Position numbers and translations under genes: made by a program
Shown here: positions 1-8,855 of the stretch, in pieces
How the letters are laid out: every line of letters begins with the position of its first letter
How positions within the stretch are numbered: position 1 is the stretch's first letter
Assembly (NCBI RefSeq): GCF_900187615.1
Contig: NZ_FYDO01000018.1
Coordinates: 1 to 64,000, forward strand
Direction: 5' to 3'
Source: Pseudomonas sp. Irchel s3f7
Lineage (GTDB): Bacteria > Pseudomonadota > Gammaproteobacteria > Pseudomonadales > Pseudomonadaceae
DNA: 64,000 nucleotides
The notes under the pieces: model-generated
Told to the model about the DNA's origin: nothing
The model's database searches: none
Seen by the model: only the letters and a program-made list of their open reading frames with translations

Positions 1-2338
1 CAGTCAGGCCATCCTCGTCGACGGTACCGGCCGCAGCTTCTCCGGCCGCGGTTGGCGTGTCGTCATCGACGGTGATCACCAGTTTTTCGGCCGCAGCCGT
101 TACGGTGTCGCCGTCCTTGTCGGTGGCCGTCAGCAGCGAGCCTAGGTTGATGGTGATGTCGTTTTCATCATTGCCGGGCGCGTGGTCCAGCGGTTTGAGC
201 AAGGTGAAGCTGTAGGCACCCGCAGCGCTGAGGCTGAAGGTGAAGACATCGACCGCACCGGCCTTGGCCGTGAGCGTATCGCCCACGACGCTGTAGACCA
301 GCGCTACCCCACCCGAGCTCAGCGCTGGCAAGCCACTGGTGTCACTCGCCAGGGCATAGCTCAGCGGCGTGTCGGCACCGGACTGGAAGATACCGGTCAC
401 GCTGCCGTTGGCAGCCGTCGCCGTACCCGCCACATCGCCGATACCACCGGCAATGCCATTGGCCAGACCGTCCTCATCGACGGTGCCGGCTGCGGCTTCT
501 CCAGTTGCGGTTGGCCCATCGTCGTCGAAAATCATCTTGGAGCCGATTTCGACGGTCTGCAGAGAAGCCTGGACCAGCCTGAAGCCACCGATATCAAAAT
601 CGGCGTGATCATTGCCCTTGGCGTTGGTGGCCGCGCCGTTCTCGACGAGCACGCGGTTGTGATCCGCCGTTGTGGTGTATTCAATGTCGTAACCGGCTTT
701 GACGCCGCTGATGGTCACAACCCCGCCGGCAAAGCTGAAGACAATGCCCAGGGTATTCGACGGTGCGGTGGAGTCCGCGACGACCCCGGTGCTAATGTTG
801 GTGACGCGAACGCTGGTGATTGCAATCGACGTATCACCCGCATATCCGTCGATGAAATTCACGCCAGGTTCAGCCGCGGTGCTGAAGGCACTGACTCTTA
901 CGACAGCAGTCTTGCCGCCCTGCAACTGCACGACGTCGAAACTCGCCGACTTCGTATTGTAGACGGCGGTAAAGTCGATGTTGGATTCAAGGTCTGCTTC
1001 GTTTTGATCGAGGAAGGGAACCGTCACATTCTGCCGGGCACCCGTGACGAACGAAAAGCGGATGCCCTCTTGCTCCACAATCATCTGATTGTTGGTGCCG
1101 AAGGTGGTCGGGCCACCCGCCTGGCTGGTATTGACCGTGTCGCCGGTGTTTATATTGACGCCGGTGGACTGGTTTGCCGGGTCCTTGCCGGTGGCGATGA
1201 TGACGGGATCCGTGATCCGCGTGACACCATTGACCGTTGTAGTGTCCGGGTTCAGCTTCGTGAACATCAGGAAGAGGTTTTGACCGGAAGGTGCATTGAG
1301 CAGACTGAACGCCTGGTCCTGACTGGCGCCGATGAAGACTTTATTCATCAGATTGAGCGAGTCATCGGGGTTCGTCGCGTCTGGATGCTTGAGTGGTTGG
1401 TACTCCACGGTCCAGATCTTGCCGCCCGAAATTGGCGTTCCGGTTTCTTCTATATAAGCCGCGAACACAATCGCGCCGTTCGGCCCACCGGCTCGGCCCA
1501 GAACGATGTTGTTGTCGGTATCGGTATAGAGAAGGATGCTGGTGCCATCGAGTGTAAACAGTCCACTGACATCGCCATCGAGCGCTGCGCCAGCGCTGTC
1601 AACGAAGCTGACATCAGTCAGGCTTCCACCGGGTAAAGAGTTGATGGTGAATGCATTGCTGCCCGTGTTGCCCACGGCCCCGGTATAGCCGCTCAAGGCG
1701 GCACCTGTTGCGGTACCTGCCCCAAGTGCGGTCAATCGGGTCGCGAAACTCGTGGGCAGGGACGCCACCAGAATGTCATTGTCGTCTGCGTCTCCCGCTG
1801 GGGCTGGAGTGGCCGTGGCGTTCTGCAACCCGGCTGTCTCGTCCAGCGTAACGTCCTCGCCTGTCAGCACGACGCCCAAAATGCTGTCCGTAAAGGACGT
1901 AGTCGCTACAGCGTCGTCAGCCGTGCCGGGCGCACCATCGGCACCAGCCGAGGCCGCGGTGAGCAGAAACGTCGCGCCGGCCGAGTCGTCGGGGTTCACG
2001 TACCACGAGGTGGTAACACTGCCGTTGACTTTACCGTCGAGATCGCCGGCACCGCCGTCGGTCACGGACCAGGGCTCGTGCCCATCACCGGTGTTGGTAT
2101 CGAGCACATCGTCGGACGTGCCCCACACCTTATCCGCGCCGGCACCGACAGCGTGGTCCACTTCGAACGTCACGGTGCTGCCGGGAGCGAAACCGTTGGC
2201 GGTGATGCTAGCGGTGCTGCCAGGGGCGTAGTCCTTCTGGTCAGTGGTGACGACCGGTGTGTAGGCGGATGAAGGATGGGTATCGGTGTTGTTGGTCAGG
2301 TCATTCGTAGGCGATGAGGTTTTCTTGCGCATAGTCAT
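1..2338 (-). CDS. Giant RTX/T1SS-type adhesin, N-terminal part (runs off left edge)
   Basis: The minus strand is open from an ATG at 2338 to the window edge, 779 codons without a stop. An AGGAG Shine-Dalgarno lies 6 nt before the ATG; a second in-frame ATG follows two codons later. The protein starts MTMRKKTSSPTND, has no Sec signal peptide, and is acidic, very rich in Gly, Ala, Thr, Asp and Ser, and without cysteine. From about residue 605 a repeat begins with DDGPTATGEAAAGTVDEDGL. The same motif returns at the window edge about 154 residues (462 bp) later, as expected for DUF5801/T1SS-143-type repeats of large type I secreted adhesins. Such proteins are exported by an ABC/HlyD/TolC machine through a C-terminal signal and mediate surface attachment; that end and the secretion genes are outside the window. 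The family call rests on repeat style and composition. The plus-strand open frames here are its shadow. Confidence 0.85.
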   Translation of the reverse strand, partial: MTMRKKTSSPTNDLTNNTDTHPSSAYTPVVTTDQKDYAPGSTASITANGFAPGSTVTFEVDHAVGAGADKVWGTSDDVLDTNTGDGHEPWSVTDGGAGDLDGKVNGSVTTSWYVNPDDSAGATFLLTAASAGADGAPGTADDAVATTSFTDSILGVVLTGEDVTLDETAGLQNATATPAPAGDADDNDILVASLPTSFATRLTALGAGTATGAALSGYTGAVGNTGSNAFTINSLPGGSLTDVSFVDSAGAALDGDVSGLFTLDGTSILLYTDTDNNIVLGRAGGPNGAIVFAAYIEETGTPISGGKIWTVEYQPLKHPDATNPDDSLNLMNKVFIGASQDQAFSLLNAPSGQNLFLMFTKLNPDTTTVNGVTRITDPVIIATGKDPANQSTGVNINTGDTVNTSQAGGPTTFGTNNQMIVEQEGIRFSFVTGARQNVTVPFLDQNEADLESNIDFTAVYNTKSASFDVVQLQGGKTAVVRVSAFSTAAEPGVNFIDGYAGDTSIAITSVRVTNISTGVVADSTAPSNTLGIVFSFAGGVVTISGVKAGYDIEYTTTADHNRVLVENGAATNAKGNDHADFDIGGFRLVQASLQTVEIGSKMIFDDDGPTATGEAAAGTVDEDGLANGIAGGIGDVAGTATAANGSVTGIFQSGADTPLSYALASDTSGLPALSSGGVALVYSVVGDTLTAKAGAVDVFTFSLSAAGAYSFTLLKPLDHAPGNDENDITINLGSLLTATDKDGDTVTAAAEKLVITVDDDTPTAAGEAAAGTVDEDGLT

Positions 2339-2407
2339 GGTTTTCTCCTGAACGGGTCCATTCATCGAGACCGACCGTGGACCATTGTTGTTTTATCAGG
2401 ACACCAC

Positions 2408-2925
2408 TATGAGCACGCACCGGAGATTGCGCATCGGCCGATACTCCCAGAGGAGGTAGGAGATTCAGACTACTTGGGAGGGGGAGGTTGACATCGCGAG
2501 AAGGCAGAATTGACTGCCCGGACTAGCCTGCCGTGCCCTTCAAGCCATTGCTGCTGAGCGTCACTGGCGGTTACTACATCAACCTGCTCCGCATACGCCA
2601 GGCCGGCGTGCTGTCCCGCCATCGCCACACCGGCGGCGCTCATGCCATCGTGCTCAAGGGGCGCTGGTATTACCTGGAGCATGATTGGGTCGCATCCGAA
2701 GGCTGCTTTGCGTATGAGCCTCCCGGTGAAACCCATACCCTTTTCGTGCCGGAAGATGTTGAAGAAATGATCACCTGATTCCACGTCCAAGGCGGATACA
2801 CCTACGTCGATCCACAAGGTGTAGCGGTCGGCTACGAAGACGTTTTCACCACGCTTGAAGCAGCCCGCAAGCACTACAAAGAACCGGGTCTACCTGACGA
2901 CTACATCAAGCAATTCATTCGCTGA
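2408..2925 (+). pseudogene. Decayed cupin dioxygenase (2,4'-dihydroxyacetophenone dioxygenase-like)
   Basis: The frame from 2533 to 2925 reads as the core of the ChrR-like cupin family related to 2,4'-dihydroxyacetophenone dioxygenase. It has LLRIRQAGVLSRHRHTGG with metal-binding His-x-His, then GRWYYLEHDW, EPPGETHTL and a C-terminus ending YIKQFIR. An in-frame TGA at 2776-2778, just after VEEMIT, cuts it; the family continues through this point. Upstream, a TAG at 2524 and a frame change separate it from a scrap of matching N-terminal style at about 2411-2480 (APEIAHRPILPEEVGDSDYL). The gene therefore carries at least one nonsense codon and one frameshift. A short product from the GTG at 2533 would be 81 residues and lack the C-terminal part. 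It lies next to the LysR gene, which may once have controlled it. That it is broken is seen directly; its substrate is unknown. Confidence 0.75.
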
Positions 2926-2942
2926 TCATTGATCTGAAAATC

Positions 2943-2967
2943 ATAAGCGTGCTTATGGCACGCTTAT
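2943..2967. terminator. Strong hairpin after the cupin remnant
   Basis: A perfect 10-bp stem (ATAAGCGTGC with GCACGCTTAT, loop TTATG) is followed by the weakly T-rich ATTGTTTC. It sits between the end of the cupin remnant and the LysR gene. It could be the old gene's terminator or, as an exact dyad about 60 bp before the LysR start, an operator. Confidence 0.45.
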
Positions 2968-3028
2968 TGTTTCAGCCCCAGAAAAGTGGCACGCTGATTT
3001 TCGAACAGCCCGTCGACAAGGTAGATCA

Positions 3029-3931
3029 ATGGACAATTACTCGCAGATGTTGGCCTTTATTTGGGCCACCGAGCACGGAAATTTTTCTGCAGCGGCGCGC
3101 TCAAACGGACTGACTCCCTCTGCCATCAGCAAGCTCATCACTCGCCTGGAGGATCGGCTGCAGGCTCGCCTATTCCAGCGAGGCACTCGCAATCTCACCC
3201 TTACTGAAGAAGGTGCAGCTTACCTGGTCAGCGCGCGGGAAGTGGTCAACGCCATGGCAGAGGCAGATTCCCTGGCTGAAGCGTTCCCTACGCGCGTTAG
3301 CGGAACTCTACGCATCCATACGATGACAACCTTCGCCAAGCATCAAATTTTGCCCTGGCTACCAGAGTTCCTTGCCACATACCCTGCCCTGAGCGTCGAC
3401 ATTCAAGTTGGCCCCCAATACATCGACCAATTTGAACAGGGTCTTGATATAGCCATCCACAGCGGTGTCTTACCCGACTCATCACGGATTGCCAGAAAGG
3501 TGGGTGAAAGTGCTTGGGTCATCTGCGCCTCGCCGGAGTATATCGAGCGTTGCGGTAGACCCAATCACCCACAAGACCTTGAGAACCATGACTGTTTTAA
3601 CTTCAGTTTCAAAAGCGCCTGGAATAACTGGGAGTTCGAAATCGACCACCAAAAAACCTTGATTCCTGTCAGCGCCAAAGCGTCTTTTGCCCAGGGTGAC
3701 CTGCTGCGTCAGATGGCACTATCGGGTGCAGGTATCGTGAAGCTTGCGCAATTCCATATCGGGGCGGATATCAGGAAAGGGCGCCTGATCCCATTGCTTG
3801 AGGAGTACGCCCTGGATGAAAAAGAACCCATCTACATGGTGTACTCAAATCGCAAGCATCTCAGTCCCAGGATCAGGGTTTTTCGAGACTTCCTTGAGAC
3901 CAAAATTGCTGAGCAACCTTGGGCCATATAG
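3029..3931 (+). CDS. LysR-family transcriptional regulator
   Basis: The product is 300 residues, the usual LysR length. An N-terminal winged helix-turn-helix (about residues 4-62) contains the typical ASKLITRLEDRLQARLFQRGTRNLTLTEEG-like region (here SAISKLITRLEDRLQARLF at 30-48). It is followed by a periplasmic-binding-protein-like effector domain (about 90-295). The C-terminal half resembles the CrgA/AaeR-like subgroup with HxGxLPDS and a conserved CxSPxYI segment. An AAGGT ribosome site lies 6 nt before the ATG. It stands alone on the plus strand, divergent from nothing and facing the end of the GMC oxidoreductase operon. Its target is not evident; candidates are the broken cupin gene upstream or the catabolic operon. 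Its role is inferred only from family and position. Confidence 0.9.
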   Translation: MDNYSQMLAFIWATEHGNFSAAARSNGLTPSAISKLITRLEDRLQARLFQRGTRNLTLTEEGAAYLVSAREVVNAMAEADSLAEAFPTRVSGTLRIHTMTTFAKHQILPWLPEFLATYPALSVDIQVGPQYIDQFEQGLDIAIHSGVLPDSSRIARKVGESAWVICASPEYIERCGRPNHPQDLENHDCFNFSFKSAWNNWEFEIDHQKTLIPVSAKASFAQGDLLRQMALSGAGIVKLAQFHIGADIRKGRLIPLLEEYALDEKEPIYMVYSNRKHLSPRIRVFRDFLETKIAEQPWAI

Positions 3932-4227
3932 GCATCGCCCAGAAACAGCGCGCCCCATCTACCATGCAGCCTCACGCGAAAAAGCGAGGCGGTTAAACCG
4001 CCCCAAGCCACGGGGTAAATCGGCAACCTAACGATTACCCGGCGACATCCCCGGAACGCTGGTAGCACTGTTCGTGCCACACGCTATCAAAATCTGCCTG
4101 CGCTAAAGATTCTTCAGTGCTTGGCTGTCCCTACCGTTCCCGGATTAAACATCCATGGAACACAACACAACACAACACCACAGCAATGCTTAGTGGTACT
4201 TCAAGCATTGCTGCGACGAGCCCGCTC

Positions 4228-5829
4228 TCAGCAATGAATTGGCGCGGAGCCAAGTATCAAGTCGGCCCCACGCTCAGCAACAGCCATTACCGCACCCTGG
4301 ATGTTGCCGGAGATCATTGATGGAATGACCGAGGCATCGACGACACGAAGACCACTTAGGCCATGGACTCGCAACTGTGAGTCGACCACGGCGCCCTCGT
4401 CCTCGCCCATCCTGCAGGTGCCGATGGGGTGATAAATCGTCTGGCCATTGTCTCGTGCAAATTCGAGCCAATCTTCATCGCTCTTGGTTTGGGAGCCCGG
4501 ACTGGTTTCTGCATCGACGAATGCACTCATCGCCGGCTGTTCCATAATTCTTCGCGCGATTTTCATGCCCTGGATCAGACTCGTGCAGTCTTCATCCTCA
4601 GTCAGAAAATTCGGACGAATCGCAGGCATAACACCAGGATCCTTTGATTGGATGTGAATGCTGCCCTGAGACTTAGGACGTAGCTGACTGACGCCAATCG
4701 TGAAGCCTGGGTGCTTATCCAAAATTCGCTCGGCGGCATTGGCATAGCTTGCATGTACGATGAAATATTGCACATCCGGCGTAGGCATTTCAGGCTTGGT
4801 CTTCACAAAACCATGAACCAAGCCGGTACCCAGTGTCAGAATTCCTGTGCGCTTGGTGAAGTACTCAGCCACGGCAAGACCAAGTCTCCATCCGCGTGCC
4901 AGCTCATTGAGAGTCACCGTGTTCTTCAGCCGCCAGTTCATACGGGTGGCAAAGTGATCGATGTAATTTTCCCCTACACCATCAAGACGGTGCTTGAGTG
5001 GGATGCCAGTCTTGTCGAGCACATCAGGTCGCCCGATTCCCGACAGCTCCAGGATTTGCGGCGATTGAATGGCTCCGGCACACAGAATGACATCCTGTCG
5101 GGCACTGACAGTGACCTCGCGACCGCCTTGACGGTAAGTGATACCAGTGCAACGTGAGCCTTCAAGTTCGAGGCGCAACACATGTGCATTGGTCTCGATT
5201 TGCAGGTTAGCACGTGCTCTTGCCGGCTTGAGATAGCCGTCCACAACGCTCCAACGCCGCCCCTTGTGCTGGGCAACCTGGTAGTAACCAAATCCCGTCT
5301 GATCATCGCCGTTGTAATCTTTATTGTGCCGGTGTCCATCTTGAATGCTCGCCTCCAGGAAGGCGTCCGACACGGGATAGCGCTCTGTGACCTGCTGAAT
5401 ATGCATCGGGCCTTCATGCCCACGCGAGTCATCGCCTTGAGCATAAGTCTCGATTTTTTTGAAGTAGGGCTTGAGCGTGGCGAAATTCCACTGCTTCGCC
5501 CCTGTGGACTCCCAAGCGTCATAGTCCCCTGGCTGCCCACGCACATAGATCATCCCGTTAATTAGGGTAGATCCGCCGAGCCCCTTACCACGGGGTACGG
5601 AAATTTCCCTTCCGCGCGTGTTTGCCTCGGCCTGGGTCTTAAATCGCCAGTTGTAACGTTTGTCCACTAGCAGCTTGGTGAAGCCAGCAGGAATAGGAAT
5701 CCAAAAACCGTTCGGTTCGCCCCCCGCTTCCAGCACCAAAACTTTGTATTTTCCGGAAGCAGTGAGCCGATTGGCGAGGATACAGCCAGCAGTTCCGCCA
5801 CCAACAATGACGTAATCAAATGTACTCAT
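4228..5829 (-). CDS. GMC-family FAD-dependent oxidoreductase (choline dehydrogenase-like)
   Basis: The 533-residue protein begins with the FAD-binding Rossmann motif VIVGGGTAGCILANRL (residues 8-23). It carries GMC signature 1 around GLGGSTLINGMIYVRG and signature 2 around GAIQSPQILELSGIG. Near the C-terminus are the catalytic pair His467 (YHPIGTCRMG) and Asn509 (SGNIQGAVM), spaced as in choline/glucose-type GMC enzymes. Such enzymes oxidise a primary alcohol or amino alcohol to the aldehyde in the cytosol or at the membrane. There is no signal peptide. It is the last gene of the minus-strand operon with an aldehyde dehydrogenase and a shikimate-dehydrogenase-like gene; its ATG lies 14 bp inside the preceding frame, which suggests translational coupling. 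Alcohol oxidation followed by aldehyde oxidation is a plausible pair of steps, but the substrate is unknown. Confidence 0.9.
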   Translation of the reverse strand: MSTFDYVIVGGGTAGCILANRLTASGKYKVLVLEAGGEPNGFWIPIPAGFTKLLVDKRYNWRFKTQAEANTRGREISVPRGKGLGGSTLINGMIYVRGQPGDYDAWESTGAKQWNFATLKPYFKKIETYAQGDDSRGHEGPMHIQQVTERYPVSDAFLEASIQDGHRHNKDYNGDDQTGFGYYQVAQHKGRRWSVVDGYLKPARARANLQIETNAHVLRLELEGSRCTGITYRQGGREVTVSARQDVILCAGAIQSPQILELSGIGRPDVLDKTGIPLKHRLDGVGENYIDHFATRMNWRLKNTVTLNELARGWRLGLAVAEYFTKRTGILTLGTGLVHGFVKTKPEMPTPDVQYFIVHASYANAAERILDKHPGFTIGVSQLRPKSQGSIHIQSKDPGVMPAIRPNFLTEDEDCTSLIQGMKIARRIMEQPAMSAFVDAETSPGSQTKSDEDWLEFARDNGQTIYHPIGTCRMGEDEGAVVDSQLRVHGLSGLRVVDASVIPSMISGNIQGAVMAVAERGADLILGSAPIHC

Positions 5830-6646
5830 GATTTTGCTCGTTCTTATTAGTCGCCATCGCCGCAGCCATCAACTCAATCTGACAAAGCAGCATTGGCATT
5901 CCATCAAGCACTCGACAGCCCTTTTCAGTTGCGGCTGCCAACAGGGGAGTGATCGCAGGTTTCATAATGATTTCTGCGACAATTTGCGATGAGGTGAGCA
6001 ACGCTACATTCAAGGGCAGAATGTCATCCACAGAGAGCCCAAGGGATGTGCTGTTTACTACCAAATCATGGCCAGATGGATCATCTGAGCCGACACACAG
6101 CTCCACAGCGGGGAAGACGATGGCGAGTCTTTGGACAAGCTCCTCTGCCTTGCTTGTGGTGCGATTGAAGAGGGTGATTTTTCTGACGCCTGCAGCGGCG
6201 AGAGCGAACGCGATTGCCTTTGCTGCGCCCCCAGCACCTGCCAAATAGACCGACATGCCGGCCGGTTCTACGTCCCGTTGACGTAGACCTGCCAAGAAAC
6301 CCGCGCCGTCCAGGATGTCGCCATGCAGGCTTCCATCTTCGTTGCGTCTCACTACGTTGACCGCACCTACGAGTCGCGCAGCATCTGACACAGAATCGCA
6401 TAGCTCAACGATTGCGGATTTGTGCGGCACCGTAACGATGAATCCATCCAGGCTTTGTATTCCGCGTAGTCCTGCAACAACGCCGTGGAGACCATCTGTG
6501 CTGACATGAAATGGCACCATTACCCGATCATCACCGCGCTCAGTGAACAGGCGGTTCATCGCACCGGGTGTCTGCACATGATGGATTGGGTCAGCGATGA
6601 TCGCGTATACCCGTGTGGTGCCAGTGATCTTGTTTTTGTTTTCCAT
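5816..6646 (-). CDS. Shikimate dehydrogenase-like NAD(P) oxidoreductase
   Basis: From the ATG at 6646 the product is 276 residues, the normal AroE-family length. A longer frame begins at 6724 but would overlap the upstream gene by 74 bp and adds unconserved residues. Seen are the AroE catalytic lysine (VPHKS, Lys76), Asn97 in GAVNVV, Asp113 in a GDxxDGxGF block and the nucleotide-binding GAGGAAKAIAFAL (137-149) followed by NRTTSKAEEL. The shikimate-binding loop is altered: where AroE has HSxSP this protein has HVQTP, so both substrate-contacting serines are missing (Val and Thr instead). It therefore more likely belongs to a shikimate-dehydrogenase-like or quinate/other-acid branch than to biosynthetic AroE. 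It starts 5 nt after the aldehyde dehydrogenase stop and overlaps the GMC gene by 14 bp, so it is within an operon. Confidence 0.85.
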   Translation of the reverse strand: MENKNKITGTTRVYAIIADPIHHVQTPGAMNRLFTERGDDRVMVPFHVSTDGLHGVVAGLRGIQSLDGFIVTVPHKSAIVELCDSVSDAARLVGAVNVVRRNEDGSLHGDILDGAGFLAGLRQRDVEPAGMSVYLAGAGGAAKAIAFALAAAGVRKITLFNRTTSKAEELVQRLAIVFPAVELCVGSDDPSGHDLVVNSTSLGLSVDDILPLNVALLTSSQIVAEIIMKPAITPLLAAATEKGCRVLDGMPMLLCQIELMAAAMATNKNEQNHEYI

Positions 6647-6650
6647 GAGT

Positions 6651-8084
6651 TCAGGCCAATGTGTAGGTGGTTTTGACGGAGGTATAAAATTCCTTTGCGT
6701 ACCCACCTTGCTCGCGAGGCCCATAGCTTGAGTTTTTGCGACCGCCGAAAGGTGCGTTGTAATCCACTCCTGCTGTTGGGACGTTGACCATCACCATGCC
6801 GGCGGTAGACCGTTGCTTAAAGTCCGAGCTGTGCTTGAGAGAAGTGGTGCAAATCCCAGATGACAAACCGAATTCGGTGTCGTTAGCCAGCGTGACTGCC
6901 TCCTCGTAATCCTTAACGCGGATGACACTCGCCACCGGGCCGAAAACTTCCTCCCGGTTGATACGCATCTGGTTAGTGGTTTCAGTGATCAGCGCCGGAG
7001 AAATGTAGAAACCTGGTGTGCCCCTTGTCAGCAGTTCGCCGCCGTAAGCGAGCTTCCCACCCTCTTCCTGGGCGCTCTTGATGTAATCGCAGTCTTGCTT
7101 GAGCTGCGCCTGTGACACGACAGGGCCCATGTCACAGCCTTCAGACAATGCGTGGTCAACCTTGAGTGAAGAGAGACGCTTGATCACGGCCTCAACAAAT
7201 TGATCGTGTATGCCATCCTGGACAATCAATCGACTGGAGGCGGTGCATCGCTGGCCTGTAGAAAAGAAGGAGCCGGAGACCGCTACTTCAACTGCCTGAT
7301 TGAGATCTGCATCATCCAAAATAATGAGCGGGTTTTTGCCGCCCATTTCCAGCTGGACTTTGGCACCGCGCTCCATGCAGGTCATGCCAATACTGCGGCC
7401 TGTGCCAGTGGAACCCGTGAACGTCAAAGCCCGTACTTTTTTAGACTTCGCAAAGACATCGCCCACTTTCGAGCCGGGCCCCATGACCAGATTGAACACT
7501 CCGGAGGGAAGCGCACCCGCGCGAACAATAATTTCCGCCAGTGCCCACGCACTGCCAGGCACCAGATCAGCTGGTTTGAAAACGACTGCGTTACCGAACG
7601 CCAATGCAGGGGCGATCTTCCAGGCTGGGATTGCGATAGGGAAGTTCCAGGGAGTGATGATACCGACCACGCCCTCTGGCTCGCGCCGTACATCGGCCTC
7701 AACCCCAGGGCGAATGGATGCCAGGCGTTCGCCCGAAAGGCGTAATGCTTCGCCCGCAAAAAACTTAAAAACCCTGCCGGCACGAACCACTTCACCAATA
7801 CCCTCAGGCAGGGTTTTCCCTTCCTCGCGCGCGAGCAACCGGCCCAACTCTTCACGACGAGCCAAAATCTCAGTGCCTATGTGGTCGAGCGCGTCACTTC
7901 GCACCTCGGCGGTAGATCGAGCCCAGTTCGGAGCCGCCTCGAAAGCCGCATCAACAGCCATCGCCGCTTGAGAAGCATCAGCGCGCGCGTACTCACCGAC
8001 CACATCATTAGTATCGGAAGGATTGATATTCAGGTTGATATCGGCGCCTTCAAGCCACTCTCCGGCAATAAAATTCTTATTCAT
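6651..8084 (-). CDS. NAD(P)-dependent aldehyde dehydrogenase (semialdehyde dehydrogenase-like)
   Basis: The 477-residue protein has all catalytic residues of the ALDH superfamily: Asn147 in TPWNFPI, Lys170 in VVFKPAD, the cofactor loop GSTGTG (224-229), general base Glu246 in LEMGGKNP and nucleophile Cys280 in GQRCTASSR. Overall it resembles 2-oxoglutarate-semialdehyde (2,5-dioxopentanoate) and succinate-semialdehyde dehydrogenases. It converts an aldehyde to the acid in the cytosol. It is the first gene of the minus-strand operon with the shikimate-dehydrogenase-like and GMC genes, and about 770 bp of non-coding DNA precede it. With the GMC enzyme it could turn an alcohol into an acid; with the nearby aminotransferase it could oxidise a deaminated amine. 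The exact substrate cannot be read from the sequence. Confidence 0.92.
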   Translation of the reverse strand: MNKNFIAGEWLEGADINLNINPSDTNDVVGEYARADASQAAMAVDAAFEAAPNWARSTAEVRSDALDHIGTEILARREELGRLLAREEGKTLPEGIGEVVRAGRVFKFFAGEALRLSGERLASIRPGVEADVRREPEGVVGIITPWNFPIAIPAWKIAPALAFGNAVVFKPADLVPGSAWALAEIIVRAGALPSGVFNLVMGPGSKVGDVFAKSKKVRALTFTGSTGTGRSIGMTCMERGAKVQLEMGGKNPLIILDDADLNQAVEVAVSGSFFSTGQRCTASSRLIVQDGIHDQFVEAVIKRLSSLKVDHALSEGCDMGPVVSQAQLKQDCDYIKSAQEEGGKLAYGGELLTRGTPGFYISPALITETTNQMRINREEVFGPVASVIRVKDYEEAVTLANDTEFGLSSGICTTSLKHSSDFKQRSTAGMVMVNVPTAGVDYNAPFGGRKNSSYGPREQGGYAKEFYTSVKTTYTLA

Positions 8085-8855
8085 GCATTCTCCCAGACAC
8101 TAATATTTATGTAGGTGAACTGAAGGGTAAATATAACTTTCGTCAGCGCAGATCAATCAACAAGCACGTAACAAGCTGAGCCAGCCACGCCTCGCAATAA
8201 AACAAAACACGTTTGGCTCTAATAAAATGACGTCAATGAATTACAGTCGAGCTAGTAAGCTTTCATAGATTACTCGGGCTACCGTGATAATGACCTTGCA
8301 AGCATCTGAAGCACTGAACAAAACCATACCCCCCGGGCTCCATTACTGTCTACGGCGTAGCTGTGCCTGCAGTTCACACCCAGTATGAAGAACAAGAACG
8401 AAAGGATGCAGCCATCTCATTCATACAACGAACGTGAGAGCTCGCTCTAAAAGAAACTGGAGATACAACTACTTAAATCAAGTTCACAATTCTTACTCAG
8501 ATTTAAACGACAAACTCAGGCACGCACGATCATTGATTTAATCTAGCGACGACTCGAATGCGTGCGCCGAAATTTGCCCATCATTTCCATGCTGATCATG
8601 CGCTGATAAATCGCGCCTTCGCTTAACTGACGGCTATCACCGTCTCACCCTCATCAGCTGCCAGATCGATACCTTTACTGGCAGCGGCTTTTATGCGCGA
8701 ACAGCTCACCGAGAGGGGTCGGGAATGAAGAGTAACCGTCTGGCCAACACGCCTTCCTGTGGAAAAGTATATGTGCCATGCGCTTTACCCCAGGGAACAC
8801 GATGTGGCGTGCGAATCGGGGCCACGTTAGGATTGTGCTCTTTTGGGAGACGCTC
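8085..8855. other. Intergenic region between divergent genes, with degraded coding scraps
   Basis: No intact gene is seen in these 770 bp. It must hold the promoters of the minus-strand operon and of the amidase gene. AT-rich stretches at 8100-8160 and 8210-8270 are likely promoter zones. On the minus strand at about 8610-8720 a short reading frame with protein-like codons ends ...LAADEGETVIAVS and stops at about 8625. It is followed by another open scrap at about 8545-8625 (GAIYQRMISMEMMGKFRR). These look like ends of lost genes, but I cannot assign a family. Confidence 0.4.

Noticed and set aside
182..1636. Long plus-strand open frame (484 residues) opposite the adhesin
   Set aside because: It mirrors the minus-strand adhesin, which has a ribosome site, acidic repeat-protein composition and is open for all 779 codons. 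The plus frame has no family features.
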